Positions 33,679 to 45,900 of a stretch of DNA of 64,000 nt are shown piece after piece (position 1 is the first letter of the stretch; every line of letters starts with the position of its first letter). The position numbers were made by a program, and so were the translations under genes. The DNA comes from Annona cherimola (taxonomy: Eukaryota; Streptophyta; Magnoliopsida; Magnoliales; Annonaceae): contig CM059972.1 of the NCBI GenBank assembly GCA_030490835.1, positions 48,959,452-49,023,451 on the forward strand, given 5' to 3'. The notes below the pieces were generated by a model. The model ran no database searches and was not told the origin of the DNA. It saw only the letters and a list, made by a program, of their open reading frames with translations.

Positions 33679-34868
33679 ACTGGACAATTCTGCTCAAAGA
33701 AGATGACAAGATCTATCCTGATTTAACCAGATTATTCTACTATCTTTGGGATCAGGAGTATCTCAAAACCTATGTAAAGGGGGTTGAGATAAATTTGGAA
33801 ATTGAAAATGGAATCAGCAAGTCCCATGCCCTTAGTCAGATTGCTAACATCTTGGGGGTTACCTAGAGACAATGAACCTATTCTAGAAGGGTTGTCACTT
33901 GCATAAATGTACAATCAACTCACAAATAGTAACAAGTACGACCCGGGAATCAAATTTCTACATTATATGGACTTGTCTCCTAGGCTACGGGTCCTCAGGA
34001 TGCTCATTGCTCACTGTATTTATCCAAAGGGTGGAGGCCGGAATCAGTTGAACCCTCAAGAAGTCGAAATATTATGGAAAATTGTCAACAAGGTGAAAGT
34101 TAGCCTCCCAAGATTGCTTCTGGAAGACCTGGAACATAAAAAGGAGAATCCACGAGGTGTATTACCATATGGGACGTGGATCACCAAAACCCTGTCATAT
34201 TTTGATGTAGACCTGTAAGGAGAACCATTTGAGATTCTAAAACTAATGAATGCCATCAACCAGGCCTCCTGATTCGTATGAAGATAAATCTGGAGGAGTT
34301 TAGGGCCGAGTGGATATAAGAGAGGATGGGAAATGCAGAACAGCCCAAAGCCGAGCGTGATCATCCTGAGGGGGAGGAGATCCACATCACACAGCAATTC
34401 CTTCTCCACTTCCTGCGCCTACAGCCCCGCATCACCTCAGTCCCACAGGTCCTGCTCCCTTCATGAATCACAGGCTCCAGGTCACCACGCTAGATCCCTG
34501 ATAGATCCGCTTCCTCCCATGCCATTCTAGAGTATCTCAGTCAGATGGAGGATCGGGTCACACAGCAGTTGGAGTCCATTCACACGGCACTAATGGAAAT
34601 GCATGGTCGCCAGGATAAGATGGATCGGGAGTTAAGGGCCATCAAGTATAGATTAGCCTCGAGAAGTAGTCGTGGTTGTCTTATCCCAAGCCTCCCCTAT
34701 TTTGATCCGTATTGGGGTGAGTCTGTGAGAGCCGAACCCACCATTCAGGCTCCCTCGTCTCCATTTTCATCGACCTTCACCCGACCCATTCCACCTATCT
34801 ACCCAACCACCTACCCTATTACCGCATTCCAATTTCACAAATCTCGTTTTCCTTATATTCCCTTTTGA
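33679..34868 (+). pseudogene. A1 ORF2, 3' part
   Basis: Continues the DFQ codons with DWTILLKEDDKIYPDLTR, matching inner ORF2. The segments MYNQLTNSNKYDPGIKF, PRLRVLRMLIAHCIYPKGG and NPRGVLPYGTWITK are almost unchanged. A frame change near 33860-33905 and stops near 34215, 34318 and 34527 break it. The C-terminal coiled coil (MEDRVTQQLESIHTALMEM) and the end motif YPITAFQFHKS are preserved, and the stop falls at the position equivalent to inner. The good conservation between two divergent copies suggests that the protein was under selection before A1 died. Confidence 0.88.
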
Positions 34869-35217
34869 TACATTGACAAAAATGGGGAGAGAGATTTGAG
34901 ATTAGGGTTTAGGTTTTAAAATTTTTTGGGATTGGGTAACATGTATGTCATTTTCTTTTTTAACTCTTCTTATATGAAATGATTGTATGAATGACAGAGA
35001 TTGTATGATTGGTATGAAATTGTTTGAGAATGAAATGACTTTGTTCTCTTTATGTGCAAATTATTGATTTGGAATGAATATGATCACATGAATGCAATGA
35101 TATGAAAATCTTGAGAAATCAAAACTACATAACTATTCTAAATGCCAAAACAAAATATGACATATCATTTATGGAAGAAAATGAAATGTATATCTCAAAT
35201 TAGTTTTGTCAATCATC

Positions 35218-35231
35218 AAAAAGGGGGAGAT
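35218..35231 (+). promoter_or_regulatory. A1 polypurine tract
   Basis: AAAAAGGGGGAGAT directly before the 3' LTR, identical to that of inner. A mutated second tract (AAAAATGGGGAGAG) lies about 340 bp upstream near 34877. Confidence 0.9.
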
Positions 35232-36853
35232 TGTTTAAATTCAAGGCAAATTAAGCATAATCCATGTTTTGATGATTAACAACTCAATTTGAGAATTAAT
35301 TAAGCACTAATGATATTGCTAAGTGTTTCAAGGGTAAAAAATTCAAGATTCAAAAGATAATAGGCCAAGTCGCAGTCTCAAGTCGACTCAGCCATCGACT
35401 TAGGTCAAGTCGATTGCCAAGTCGACTTCAGAATCGACTTCAAGTGCATTAAATATGTCAGAGTTGAAATTGGGACTCGGAGACAGGTGAAGTCACAGTC
35501 GAAGTCGACTCTGCTTACGACTTAGGTGAAGTTGCAAACCCAAGTCGACTCCAAATGCGACTTGGGTATAGCCTTGCTAAAGACTTCAAGTTCTCATAGT
35601 CAAGTCGACTCCAGCCTATGACTTAAGTGAAGTCGCATCTCAAGTCGACCCGAGCGTGCGACTTAGGTAAAGTCGAAATCCAAGTTGGCCCAAGCAAGCG
35701 ACTCAAGTACATGGCCACTTCATATTACTTCAAAGATGTATTATTATTGAATAACAACAAAATCAAGAAGAACAATCATAATGAATCAAGGCCACAAGGA
35801 AGATCTTCTCAAGAGTAGAGTATATTACTTAGTTTTTGAGCAAAACAATGCATACCAAGGACATTTAATGAAGAACAAGAGAAGAAAAGGAAATACACAA
35901 CATTAAGATCACTTTCAAGACCTCAAAGTTCCAAGATAATCAAATGGTTGGTGAAGTCATCCCGAAGTCGACTCCACCTGCGACTTGGGTCAATTTCGAG
36001 ACCAAGTCGACCTGAAGCTGGAACTTGGAAGTGGAAGCTGAAGACTGAAGTCGCACCCAAAGTTGACTCCACCATGCGACTTGGTCGAAGTCGCATGACA
36101 AGTCGACTCTAAACGCGACTTGGTTCACATCGGTCGGAAAAATTCGAACGTTGGCGCATTTAATGTGCGCCACCTACCACCAAACGTTTGAATTTACTTC
36201 CCATTATTTAAGGAGCTTCAAGGGAACGTGAATGTGGTTAGAGAAACATTGAATGTGCTCATCTTCTAGTCTCCTTTGCATTTAAGTGTTCCACAAAGAG
36301 TTTAAAGAAGAACTGTGCTTATAAACTGCTAAAAGCCGCCTTGCTCAATCATCTACTGCTTTTACAAGTTCTTCTAAGTGCTGAAAACTGCTTACATGAA
36401 TCTGTAAAATGTAGATCTTTCTTTTGTTGATTATTTATTTTTTCCACTTGGTTTGATATTGGAAATCGAAACCAAGTGAAGGCAAAGTAGTGTTGTGACT
36501 GGAGTGAGACTCGTCATCTACTTATGCTGAATTTATACAAGCCCCCTAGAGCTAGAATCTAGAAGAGAGTTGTTGTTCTAGCAGTATTGAAATACAATAG
36601 TGGAACCCAAGCCACAACGGGTGTGTGCTTGGGAGAGTAGAGTAAGGAAGGTTACCCGAACCACTATAAATCTTTCTCTTGAAGTAGCTTGATTGTTTGT
36701 ATTTTATTGCTTTATTTCTCTCCATCTTTTTGTTTGTTTCACTGAGGGGATTAATTCCAGAAAAGGGAAAAATATTCTGTTTAAGCAAAGAATTTTAGAA
36801 TACCCAATTCACCCCTCCCCTCTTGTGTAATTGCCATAAACTTGAGACCAACA
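35232..36853 (+). repeat. A1 3' LTR (1622 bp)
   Basis: Starts TGTTTAAATTC (TGTTGGAAAC in inner) and ends GAGACCAACA. It carries GTCGAC units at 35363-35700 and 35945-36130, the GAACGTT/AACGTTT arms with a GGCGC..ATTTAAT..GCGCC core (36140-36195), a weak TATA-like TTATTTAAGG and one CTAGA block (36542). It is the most diverged family-A LTR in the left nest. Confidence 0.88.
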
Positions 36854-39800
36854 TTTACCATGAGCATGATGCATATGGCATGAGTGATCCGTATGCAAGG
36901 TTTGCATCAGGTTGTCCATGACCCTTTATTGACATAAGGATAGGGTTGTTCATGACCCTTGATGGATATGAGGTTGGTTTGCTTCACATGTGTGGGGCTA
37001 GTGAGAGCCTAGTATTTACATTGCATGTAGTGGCATAACTTACATGATTGGTTTAGCATGAATTTATCATTGATTTTATCGACTGCACCTACTTACTCAA
37101 TTGGCCCAACTCATGTGTTCGTTTTCAGTATTTTAGTGAGAAGGGCATTGCAAGTACCTAGTTATGAGTCTGAGCTAAGTTACTTTGATTCCAAATTGAG
37201 GTAGTTTGTGTTAAGTGTAAGTTGTATAGTTTTAGATTGTAGTATTTGAGATTGATTTATATGTGAGATATACATATGCATATATTATATGATTAGTAAT
37301 GAGTCGTATATTATATATTAAGATGTGTTTCATGAATATATAACCTGTTGGCACCTTATTAATGTATTTCAGAATTATAAACATGTATTTTACTTCCCTT
37401 AAGATGCAAATGGTGGAAATAATTGTAGTTTAATTAGTTTTGCTGGGTTATGTCTAATTAATGATTAGTTGTGGATATCTAGGGTCATCACAGGTGAATT
37501 TTTATACACATGAGATCCTTTACTTTCAGAATTATGGTATATTTTGGGGAGATACTGTTGGATCTCTGTCGTAGCAACTGTCAGTCTAGGACAGTGGCTG
37601 ATGAGGTGCTACAGAAGGGGATAGTACTCTTGGAGAAAATTTTAATTGATTAAGTGGTATGAATAGAAAACTTAGTGATAAGTCAGTAATTGGGCCCAAC
37701 TCTTGTTTGGGCCCAGCCTATGTTAGCAAAAGCCTTCATAAGAGAAGGGCACATGCACGACCTCCCTCCATTCCTTTCTCTTCTCATTTCTACTCCTCCC
37801 TTCCTTTCGCTCTTATTCGACCCTAAACCTTCCAAAAATCTATCTAAACTGTCTCAAAAATCATTGATGTGCATAAAAAAAGCTAGAAAATCCCAGAAGT
37901 TCTAGTTTAGAGTTGTTGATTTTGGGTGAATCATGATCTATGTAAGTAGATTTTTTTTTCTCAATTAGTGGTGGAACCTTATCTTAAACGTGATATAAAA
38001 CTGGTGGAAAAAGGGTAACATCCAACAACTTTGTGGCTTGGGGCATTTTAGAATTATCGACGACTTAAGGTTCGTAGGATCCATGGGAAATTAGATAATA
38101 TTGAGAAATTATTGTGACAGATGGAAGATTAGCAATTTTTCCTTACTAGAATGTGATATTGCTGAAGTGGGTTGAACTAGTAGGATGATCTGGAGGTTTT
38201 CATTTTAACGTCTATAATGTGTTTGATGAAATGCTTATGTGACAATTGATATGCTAAATTTGTAGTTCACATTGTTGAATTTGCTGATACTGTGTGCGTG
38301 ATTTGTAGCACTTGTTATTGTATATATTGGATGATTCACTATTTGAGATAAGCGACAATAATTGACAGTTCAATGCATGAATATGATCATGGGTATACTG
38401 CATCACATGACTTTTAATGCAATCAGATATATGAATGAGTTGTGTGGTTATATAGGGTTGTTCATGACCTTTGATTTACATGAGAAAAAAGGATTATTCA
38501 TGGCCCTTGGTTGACATTAGAAGAGAGTTATGCATGGCCCATTAAAGACACGGTTATATGCATATGTTCTTGGGTGTGGGTGTTGGTCTTATATGTCTTG
38601 CATAGTCATTTAAGAATCCTCTTACTATATCACTATCATGACATGTGCATAAGAGTCTTATTTATATCCATTTTATGCTAACTGATGTCTACTTACTGAG
38701 TTGCTAAAGTCACGTGATTTATTATTTTGCCTTTAGATTGTAGGTTATGCGAGGCACCTCAAGATGAAGCTGAAGAAGAATATAATCCTAGAGACATAAC
38801 TCAATAGAATAGGGCTTATTTCTTATTATTTTGAAACTTTTGCTTCTATAGATATTAGTAAATGTAGACATTTACTTAGTTAGCCAAACTACGTTAATCC
38901 TGTTATATTTATGCATTCTGAACTCGATTATAATTTATGCGAATATATAAGTCTTTTGGGATGTCTTATGATGTAATGATGATGTATGAGATCTTTTTAA
39001 CTATATAGATGTATTTATGATGTGAGAATGTGAATATATGAATGTAGAGCTAAATTTTATATTTTAGAATGGATCCAAGATGTTTATGAATAACAAGTCT
39101 TGTATTCCACACCACCTCTTATAGTTTATAGAGAGATGCTACCAAAAATTTTTTAGGTCATGTGGTACTTGTTGACTAGTTATTGAAGATGTCTAGGTAA
39201 TGAAGTATCACATTAGTGGTCAAAATGATCACATATATATACTCGGCGGGATCTTTACTTGTGTAAATGGCCCACATGATTAGTTCCAAAAATCAAGTGG
39301 TCCACAAAAGTTGAGCACTTCATTGTCTTTTAATACTTGAGCTTTCTTTTTGTTACTAAGATTAATGGGAGGAAAATCATTTAATGTTTAATCCAAGTGG
39401 TACTCATTATTCTGTTTACTTTAAGAGTCAATTTCATACACAATCATCCATAAATAGGCCAATCTATGGGTGATAAAAAATGCTATTAAAAATTTAAAAT
39501 TTTTTATACTAATGTAGGCTTCATTTAGATATTTCCGCTTAAGTTTCTTTGGAGCATGTATGATGTATCATGCCCATTTTATGTATTTTCAAAAAGTCAA
39601 ATAAAATCCCAAACAAATTTAAAAACTGTCAAAAGAAAAAATCTAGGTGAGCTTTCATATGTATACATAATCAAACAAATTAAAAAATATTTTTTGATAG
39701 CCTATAAATTGCCCAATTTAATAGTGGCCATATGGAATTTGTGCAACTTACTTAAACAACTTTACCCTTTTCTTATCAAGTTTCGCTCCATGTATCCGAA

Positions 39801-39982
39801 TGTATTGAAATGTTAATGCACTTAGGTGCAAAATTAGTTTTTAATATTTTTTTTAAAAATTAAAAATATTAATATAAATATATTTAACTTACTTATTAAG
39901 TTTTACCATTTTTGAATAAATTAACTTCTTTACTTTTTGTCTTAAAAACAAACCTAAGAAACAAGGAGGATAAAAGGAGGAG
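36854..39982. other. AT-rich region without genes; probable decayed Tekay-like LTR pieces
   Basis: No ORF resembles a gene. Two segments look like relics of the same LTR superfamily. Near 36905-37150 and 38450-38760 both carry short tandem copies of GTTGTTCATGACCCTTGAT-like text, then a CTTACT(C/G)A(A/G)TTG block followed by a T-rich stretch and an AG. A pyrimidine-rich stretch (37755-37815) follows a GGGGAGATACTGTTG motif and may be a retroelement leader. Boundaries and duplications are not recognisable. Confidence 0.4.
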
Positions 39983-40454
39983 TGTAGCACCCCAGCCCGA
40001 GCGTCACAACATTAGCCTTACTTCGGGACCGTTATTGATTGGTAAATGTGATCATGATTGTTGCCCTGTCACATGACGGGTTTTATTGGATATTTATCAA
40101 CTTAGTCCTAACTCTTTAGAAGTTAAATCATTCCACACATTTCAATTTCCATCAAATGCCCTTTTAGGTCATTATATCATTTGAGAAATACATATGATAT
40201 CTCATAAAATTCATACTTATTCATAACATAATAATTCATGCCTTAGCATTTGTCCATAAAATTTTTTTGCCATCCATAGTCACAGAACATAACATGAGTC
40301 TTATACAACATTAAGACAAATATTTAATGTCATCATACAACCATTCAATCCATCAATTCATACACAGGTAATTCATAAAAATTCATTTATCCTTGAAGCT
40401 CCACCTGTGCTCCTTGCTTGGTGCTTCCTTTCACCTGTTGACAACTCCAAAAAA
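39983..40454 (-). repeat. Family-B-like LTR 3' end, interrupted
   Basis: Starts TGTAGCACCCCAGCCCGAGC on the plus strand, the complement of the B LTR terminus, and follows it for about 470 bp (AACAATCATGATCAC, CAATAAAACCCG, and the CACCTGT acceptor region near 40432). At 40455 it is replaced by another element's LTR. The rest of the B copy is not seen in the window. Confidence 0.65.
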
Positions 40455-41984
40455 TGTGAGTTATCATGGCCCGTTTCAGACTAGTTTTGTATGTTAGTCT
40501 AAGAGAATGTGGTTAGTTTGCACCAATTTAGCTTAGTTTTCACTCACTTTGCATTTTAGGAGCATAATGTAGTTTTTATGCATTTTTAGTATAAAATAAG
40601 CACTTATAATTCATCTATTTAGTTTTAGTTGATTTTGCAAGAAGGACGGGCAACTTTCCACGCACGAGTGAGTCGGGATGAAGAACCGAGCAAAGGAAGA
40701 AGCAAGTAGGCTGGCGCCCAGGCGCCGATCAGTGGTGCCTAGGCGCCAACCTACAGCCTTAGAAGAATACTCCAACATCCCCACGATGAAAAGCTTCCAG
40801 GGACTTGGGTCGCCTAGGCGCTACTTCACTGCCATTCAGAAATATGTCGGAAGCTTTTGAGTCAATTAGCCTCCAGAGAGTTGGTGCCTAGGCACCGAAC
40901 TGTGGGGCCTAGGAGCCACGGCGACCCTGCACATGTGTGTCTCTGAACGTGTTTCAAACGGACTCATGGAGATTTAAATACCTGCTTAGGGTTCGTGAGT
41001 GAGACAGACAGAAACGGACGGAGAGAGAGTCATGGCTGCTGTGGAGAAAAGGGAGGAAACAAAAGCTTCAAGGAAGGAGAGAAGAGCAAGTGGAAATCCA
41101 AGCTATCACTGAGAATCCATTTAGTTTCATCTCCTCTTCTCATCTATCTCTTCCTATTTGTTATTCTCCTTGCTTGGGATGATTGTAACTTGATTTTAAT
41201 GAGAATTAAAGTCATGTTTATGGGCTGAACCTTCTTATGGTGGGATATATGTAGGAGTTGGTCTCATAGCTTATGATATTTGGTTTTCTTATGCTTGAAT
41301 TGATAATACTGTTGTGTTGTGACTTGTGTTACTTGAGATTACCCTTATATATCATTCTTAATGAGTTTACAAGCTTTGCAACGTTGTGGATTGATCGAAT
41401 ATTCAGATTGATGCTTGGAAAAGTGGGATTTGAATAAGATCCATATATAAGGCATAGGTTTTCCAGCTCTTGTTTGTGTTGGATGTTAATATGGATAAAA
41501 ATATACCTATTAACCCTGTGTAATCTTGATTAGGTTATGTGGTTATCAATCTTGTTTTACTTGTGTGCATGGGAACATAGCACATAGCTAAAACTTGGTT
41601 AGGTTTGTATGTGTTGGAAGACATATATGAATATGAATGAACCTAGATTAGTAATCTCTGCACAACAAACTTAAATGGGACCAAATAACATAACTATGAT
41701 TCAATGAATTCATATTCCTACCTATCTTAATGATCTCAAGGCATTCTTAGCAATATCTACTCCACTTTGGTCATTTACTGTTTTGCTTAGTCTAGTTTAA
41801 TTCAATTCTCTAAAACCAAATCTCATTCCCTTTACCAATTCACTTAGACAATTGAGATTTAAGATGCTGATTTGTTTAACACAATCATCATGGGAACGAT
41901 ACTCTACTCACTCTTTATTACTTGATCGGCACGTATACTTGTGTTAAAATGAGCATTTTAATTAGATATATACGCAGCTCGTCA
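40455..41984 (+). repeat. Putative 5' LTR of the Athila/Tat-like element
   Basis: The 3' edge is set by the PBS and the 5' edge by the loss of family-B similarity and a TG dinucleotide. A cluster of CCTAGG-centred palindromes lies at 40708-40920: GGTGCCTAGGCGCC, TCGCCTAGGCGCT, GGTGCCTAGGCACC and GGGGCCTAGGAGCC. The partner LTR is absent, so the limits are not proven. Confidence 0.6.
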
Positions 41985-41990
41985 AGTTTT

Positions 41991-42008
41991 TGGCGCCGTT
42001 GCCAGGGA
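41991..42008 (+). promoter_or_regulatory. Primer-binding site of the Athila/Tat-like element
   Basis: TGGCGCCGTTGCCAGGGA lies 6 bp after the putative LTR end and would pair with a tRNA 3' end ending ...GGCGCCA. Confidence 0.8.
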
Positions 42009-42139
42009 TTGGTTCAAACTTAGTACCTGACGATTTCAATTGTCTTCTGTGAATGTGTATATATTATACATAGTTTTTTCTTTTCTTTCTTTGTTTTTAA
42101 CAAAATTTTATTTCAAGGATCTTTTTAATACAATTTTCA

Positions 42140-42900
42140 ATGGCTTCAAATGCTTACCACTGGCTAAATGCAGAATTTTCAAAACCAAGTACAATGGGTT
42201 TCCATGAGTATGACAATAAATGGGCACCTCCAGCTCAATTTGCAAGTGTTGACAATCAAATGTAGGATATGGATAATTTTTATTCAACTTACTGCGACTT
42301 GTGTGGAGGCGAGGGACATTTATTAAATCAATGCGTGTATTACTCAGCATCCATGGGCCATCTTGATCATTCAAATGATGTACAGGACAACTATAGAAAC
42401 CCTCAATCAGAAAATATGATGCCGATTGGATTTCAAGTATGTCAAGTAGGGGAGCCATCACCACCTGAAAGTAGGTCATCGTTGGAGGACATGTTCATGC
42501 AATATATGAAGAGCCAAATGGAGTTTAACATGAACATGCAAAAGTAGGTGGAGCAGTTGGCTACTGTAATCCAAAGTAGGCATCAAGAGTCTTGTTCAAC
42601 TGATATTGAGGAGGACTCAAAGGAAATTGCGTTGAGTGAAGCCTACAAAGTCACTACAAGCATCAAAGAAGATATATCTATTTGGGCAACAGAACAATTT
42701 GCCCCTCAATTCGTGCTTGAACAATTGACCGAGCCAATGGAAAGCCAGGAATTGGAAGAAGAAATTGATGAAGAAATAGAGGTTGATATAGTGGAGAAAA
42801 TTAAAAATTATCATATCAACATGCTTCTACTTTGTCTTCCACAAATTCAGGTGCAACATCACTTAGATGATCAATGCATAGCCTTGGAAAGCAGCATTTT
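42140..42900 (+). pseudogene. gag: Short gag remnant of the Athila/Tat-like element
   Basis: From ATG 42140 (MASNAYHWLNAEFSK) one frame runs to 42900 with only two stops, both TAG (42263-42265 and 42545-42547). About 50 codons in is a zinc knuckle CDLCGGEGHLLNQC (CX2CX4HX4C). After the second stop, VEQLATVIQSRHQ matches the gag segment that follows the knuckle in Athila/Tat elements (recollection). The family normally has several hundred residues before the knuckle; here they are missing, so the gag is internally deleted or belongs to a non-autonomous family. It is cut by a C LTR at 42901. Confidence 0.6.
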
Positions 42901-45900
42901 TGTGGCGCCCCGAACCGAGACGTCACTTCCTTACCTCAAGACCTTACTTTGGGATCTTGTCGATTGGTAAATGTGACTCAGGATTGTTGCCCTGATCACG
43001 CGGCGGGTTCTTAATTGGATCTCGTCCAATTTTTTTCTTTCTTTTTCTTTTCTTTCATCACATAAATATATATTCATCATCATTCATAATAGACTTATCT
43101 ATATCATCATAAATCATCAACTTCTCATATTATTTATAATTTCATAATTTCATACAACCTATGTCCTTTTTCATCATATTCCATTAGGGCATCTAGTCAT
43201 ACAAAAATCTACTAACCTTTGTAGATTTCTCTTTTCCTTTAGCAACACATGCCCTTCATCTCTTGGCTTTCCCTACACCTGTCTGAGGTTGAAAAAACAA
43301 AACATGAGTCGAAACTCAATAAGGAAGCATTTTTCTTTCATTTAAATGCATTTCTCTCCATTCGATAAAAAACACTTACCAAGTGATCAATTACCAATGG
43401 AATAAAAACCTTTTCATAAAAATTATGTCATAAATATTAGACGTGCAAATGCTTCCTTTTCATTCCTGACATAAACCTTCGTGTGTGGGTACGCTAGCCT
43501 GGGAAACATCTCACATAGCATGGTCCATTACGCCGGCTTCTTCGACCAGGCCTCATCAAGGGGACCTCGCGTCCTTTACCCTGATTAGCCTACCTGGTCT
43601 CCTACATGCATGACTTTTGATTTTCCCGGCATTATATACCTCTTACACCAGGTAACTTGTCATTCTCATGTAGAGAATTATTTGCACCATCCATTTAAAA
43701 CATCATTTCAAATCCATGCTTTCCTTTTCAATCCATGTATGAAAATGCAATGCATTCATTCACACATAACATTTCTTTGCCTCCACCTCTTGGGAAGACG
43801 CCGCCGGCACACAGCCCATACAACTCGGCAATAGTGAAGGGGGACCCTCTGATCCGCTTTCTACCTCCACCAAAGTCTCTTCATTATGCATCATACATGT
43901 GCACATGTCCATAAACATCACATGATATCAATATGCCGACATGACTTTTCACAAAAACTCATAAACATTCATCATTTCAAAACATTATAGGAATGACCAC
44001 CCTTAAACACATTTCATAAATACTTGAGAATAAAACACATTTTCAAAAGGGTTTGCTTGCTTACCTTCTCAGTCCGTGTCCTCAACCTTCTCCTTTTCTC
44101 TTCCTATACAAGGAAATTGGATATTTTATCCATCTATTCCACGTCTTAGATTATTTTCCATGCATGCTTTATGATCACATATTATGTGGTGCCCCCAAAC
44201 CGAGACATCACTTCCTTACCTCAAGATCCTATCGATTGGTAAATATGAATCAGGATTGTTGCCCTGATCACACGGCGGGTTCTTAATTGGAATACGTCCA
44301 AAAAATAAAATTTATTTATTCATCTGTCATCATTCATAACTTGACATGACAATCATCGCACATTGTGACATTTCACTTGTAATAGAATTTATCATTTCAT
44401 TCATAGCATCCTTTCATGCCTGTCATTATTCACTCAATCATTGTACACATCATACTTGCATACATTTAGTCATTGACTCACATGGAACTTAGAATTCTAA
44501 CTAAGTTCATATACACAATTAGCTTACCTTAGCATACTCATGCTTTTCCATTTCTCATAGCCTTCAAGGCTATCATCACGTACCTTCCTCCACGTCTTAG
44601 GTTCGCAACCTTCTGAGTTTCCTCGGTACCTGTCTAAGGGTTGGGAAAACAAAATGTGAGTGACAACTCAGTAAGCAAGCATTTTATATTTAGGGCAAGG
44701 CTTCCTTGAAAACCTTTTTCATAAACATCGGGAAAATCTTTTTTCCTGAGGACATGTATATGTCCTGAAATATCATCATGAAATCTTTTTCATTAAGCAT
44801 TCATTCATAAAACCGGTTACAAGCCATGTGTAGGCCTGTTAAGGCAAAACATACACGTTTTACCTTCTCTAATGGAATCCCTTTAATTCTTATATGAACA
44901 TTAATGTTCATAGAAATTACATGAAATCATCGTTTGCCAGTGGACATTTTACGTCTAAAATATTTTTCTTATAAATCCTTAGGCAAAGGAGACATCTCAT
45001 GTCTCAAAACATCATTAACATAAACCATCATAAAATCATTTTCATAATCCCCGTCTTGGGGCTTGTTTATAGCAAACAATGAAACCAAAATACGTAAATC
45101 ATTTTCATAAATACATTTGCATAAACACATTTCCTTTAATTCTTGTTATTTACACTTTTGTGTAAAACACCCTTTCTTTTAGAGTAACTTATGCATATTA
45201 GCTCATAAGAATCCAATTTAGGATAACTTGTTGTATAGATGCTTTTATATCCCAATATTTGGGCTTTTGAAAAGTAAAATATATGCAAATGCATTTCTCT
45301 CTATCCAGTAGTGACACTTAGCAAGTGATCATGCTACCTTTTGGAAGAGAATCCTTAACAATAAACTAGCCCAGCGGCTGTTTATATATTCTACTCCCAT
45401 CTCAGGAGGGCGCCGCTGGCACTCCTGCCCTCCCTTAGCGACTTGGCCTTATGTAGAGTGGGCCCCGGTCATCCCAACCGTGCTCTACAACTTCCCTATT
45501 ATTTGTACTGGTGCACCGTATATTATTATGACGGACCACAGTCCGTTTTGTTTGAAGAACCACAGACCGCAGCCCATGTCCTTTTAAACCGGGATCATAG
45601 ACCGAAGTCTATATTTAAGAATAATTTTCAAAAACACATCACAGACAGCAGTCTGTGTTAACTTGTAAGCGAGCGCGCCCACTTTAACAAGTTGTTATTT
45701 GAAATCTAGTTTTAGGATGACCTTCCTTAAGTTCCTTTAGAAACGTTTTGAGTAAAATATTTTGATAAACATTTGAAATGTTTGAGAAACAATACATCTT
45801 AAAATCCTTTTAATAAAAGAATTTCAAATCCTTTGGATTTCCATAAATAAATCATATTTTTCTCTAACATTTGCTTGGTTTCCATTTCAGGACTTTTTGT

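Larger units (their letters stand above)
1..36853 (+). mobile_element. A1: degraded SIRE-like Ty1/copia element, base of the left nest
   Basis: This is the oldest layer of the left nest. Its visible parts are the 5' LTR tail (1-110 and 25338-25413), an RT/RNase H remnant (25416-25996), a broken ORF2 (26360-26766 and 33679-34868), a polypurine tract (35218-35231) and the 3' LTR (35232-36853). The LTR tail ends CCAACA and runs straight into RNA-dependent polymerase coding sequence, so the PBS, gag, protease, integrase and most of RT are deleted. A B-type LTR sits in the 5' LTR and a C-type element sits in ORF2. The left end lies outside the window, so its target-site duplication cannot be checked; the right flank begins TTTAC. 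Confidence 0.85.
40455..42900 (+). mobile_element. Athila/Tat-like Ty3/gypsy element, 5' part only
   Basis: A putative LTR (40455-41984, TGTGAG...GTCA) is followed by the PBS TGGCGCCGTTGCCAGGGA (41991-42008). This PBS type is typical of Athila/Tat elements (tRNA-Asp-like, one mismatch to TGGCGCCGTTGCCGGGGA). A short broken gag follows, and at 42901 a family-C LTR in minus orientation cuts it. The 3' half is not in the window. Confidence 0.75.

Noticed and set aside
36854..39982. Host gene in the stretch outside the clear elements
   Set aside because: Only short ORFs without domains or exon-like coding bias. The best internal signals resemble decayed LTR text.
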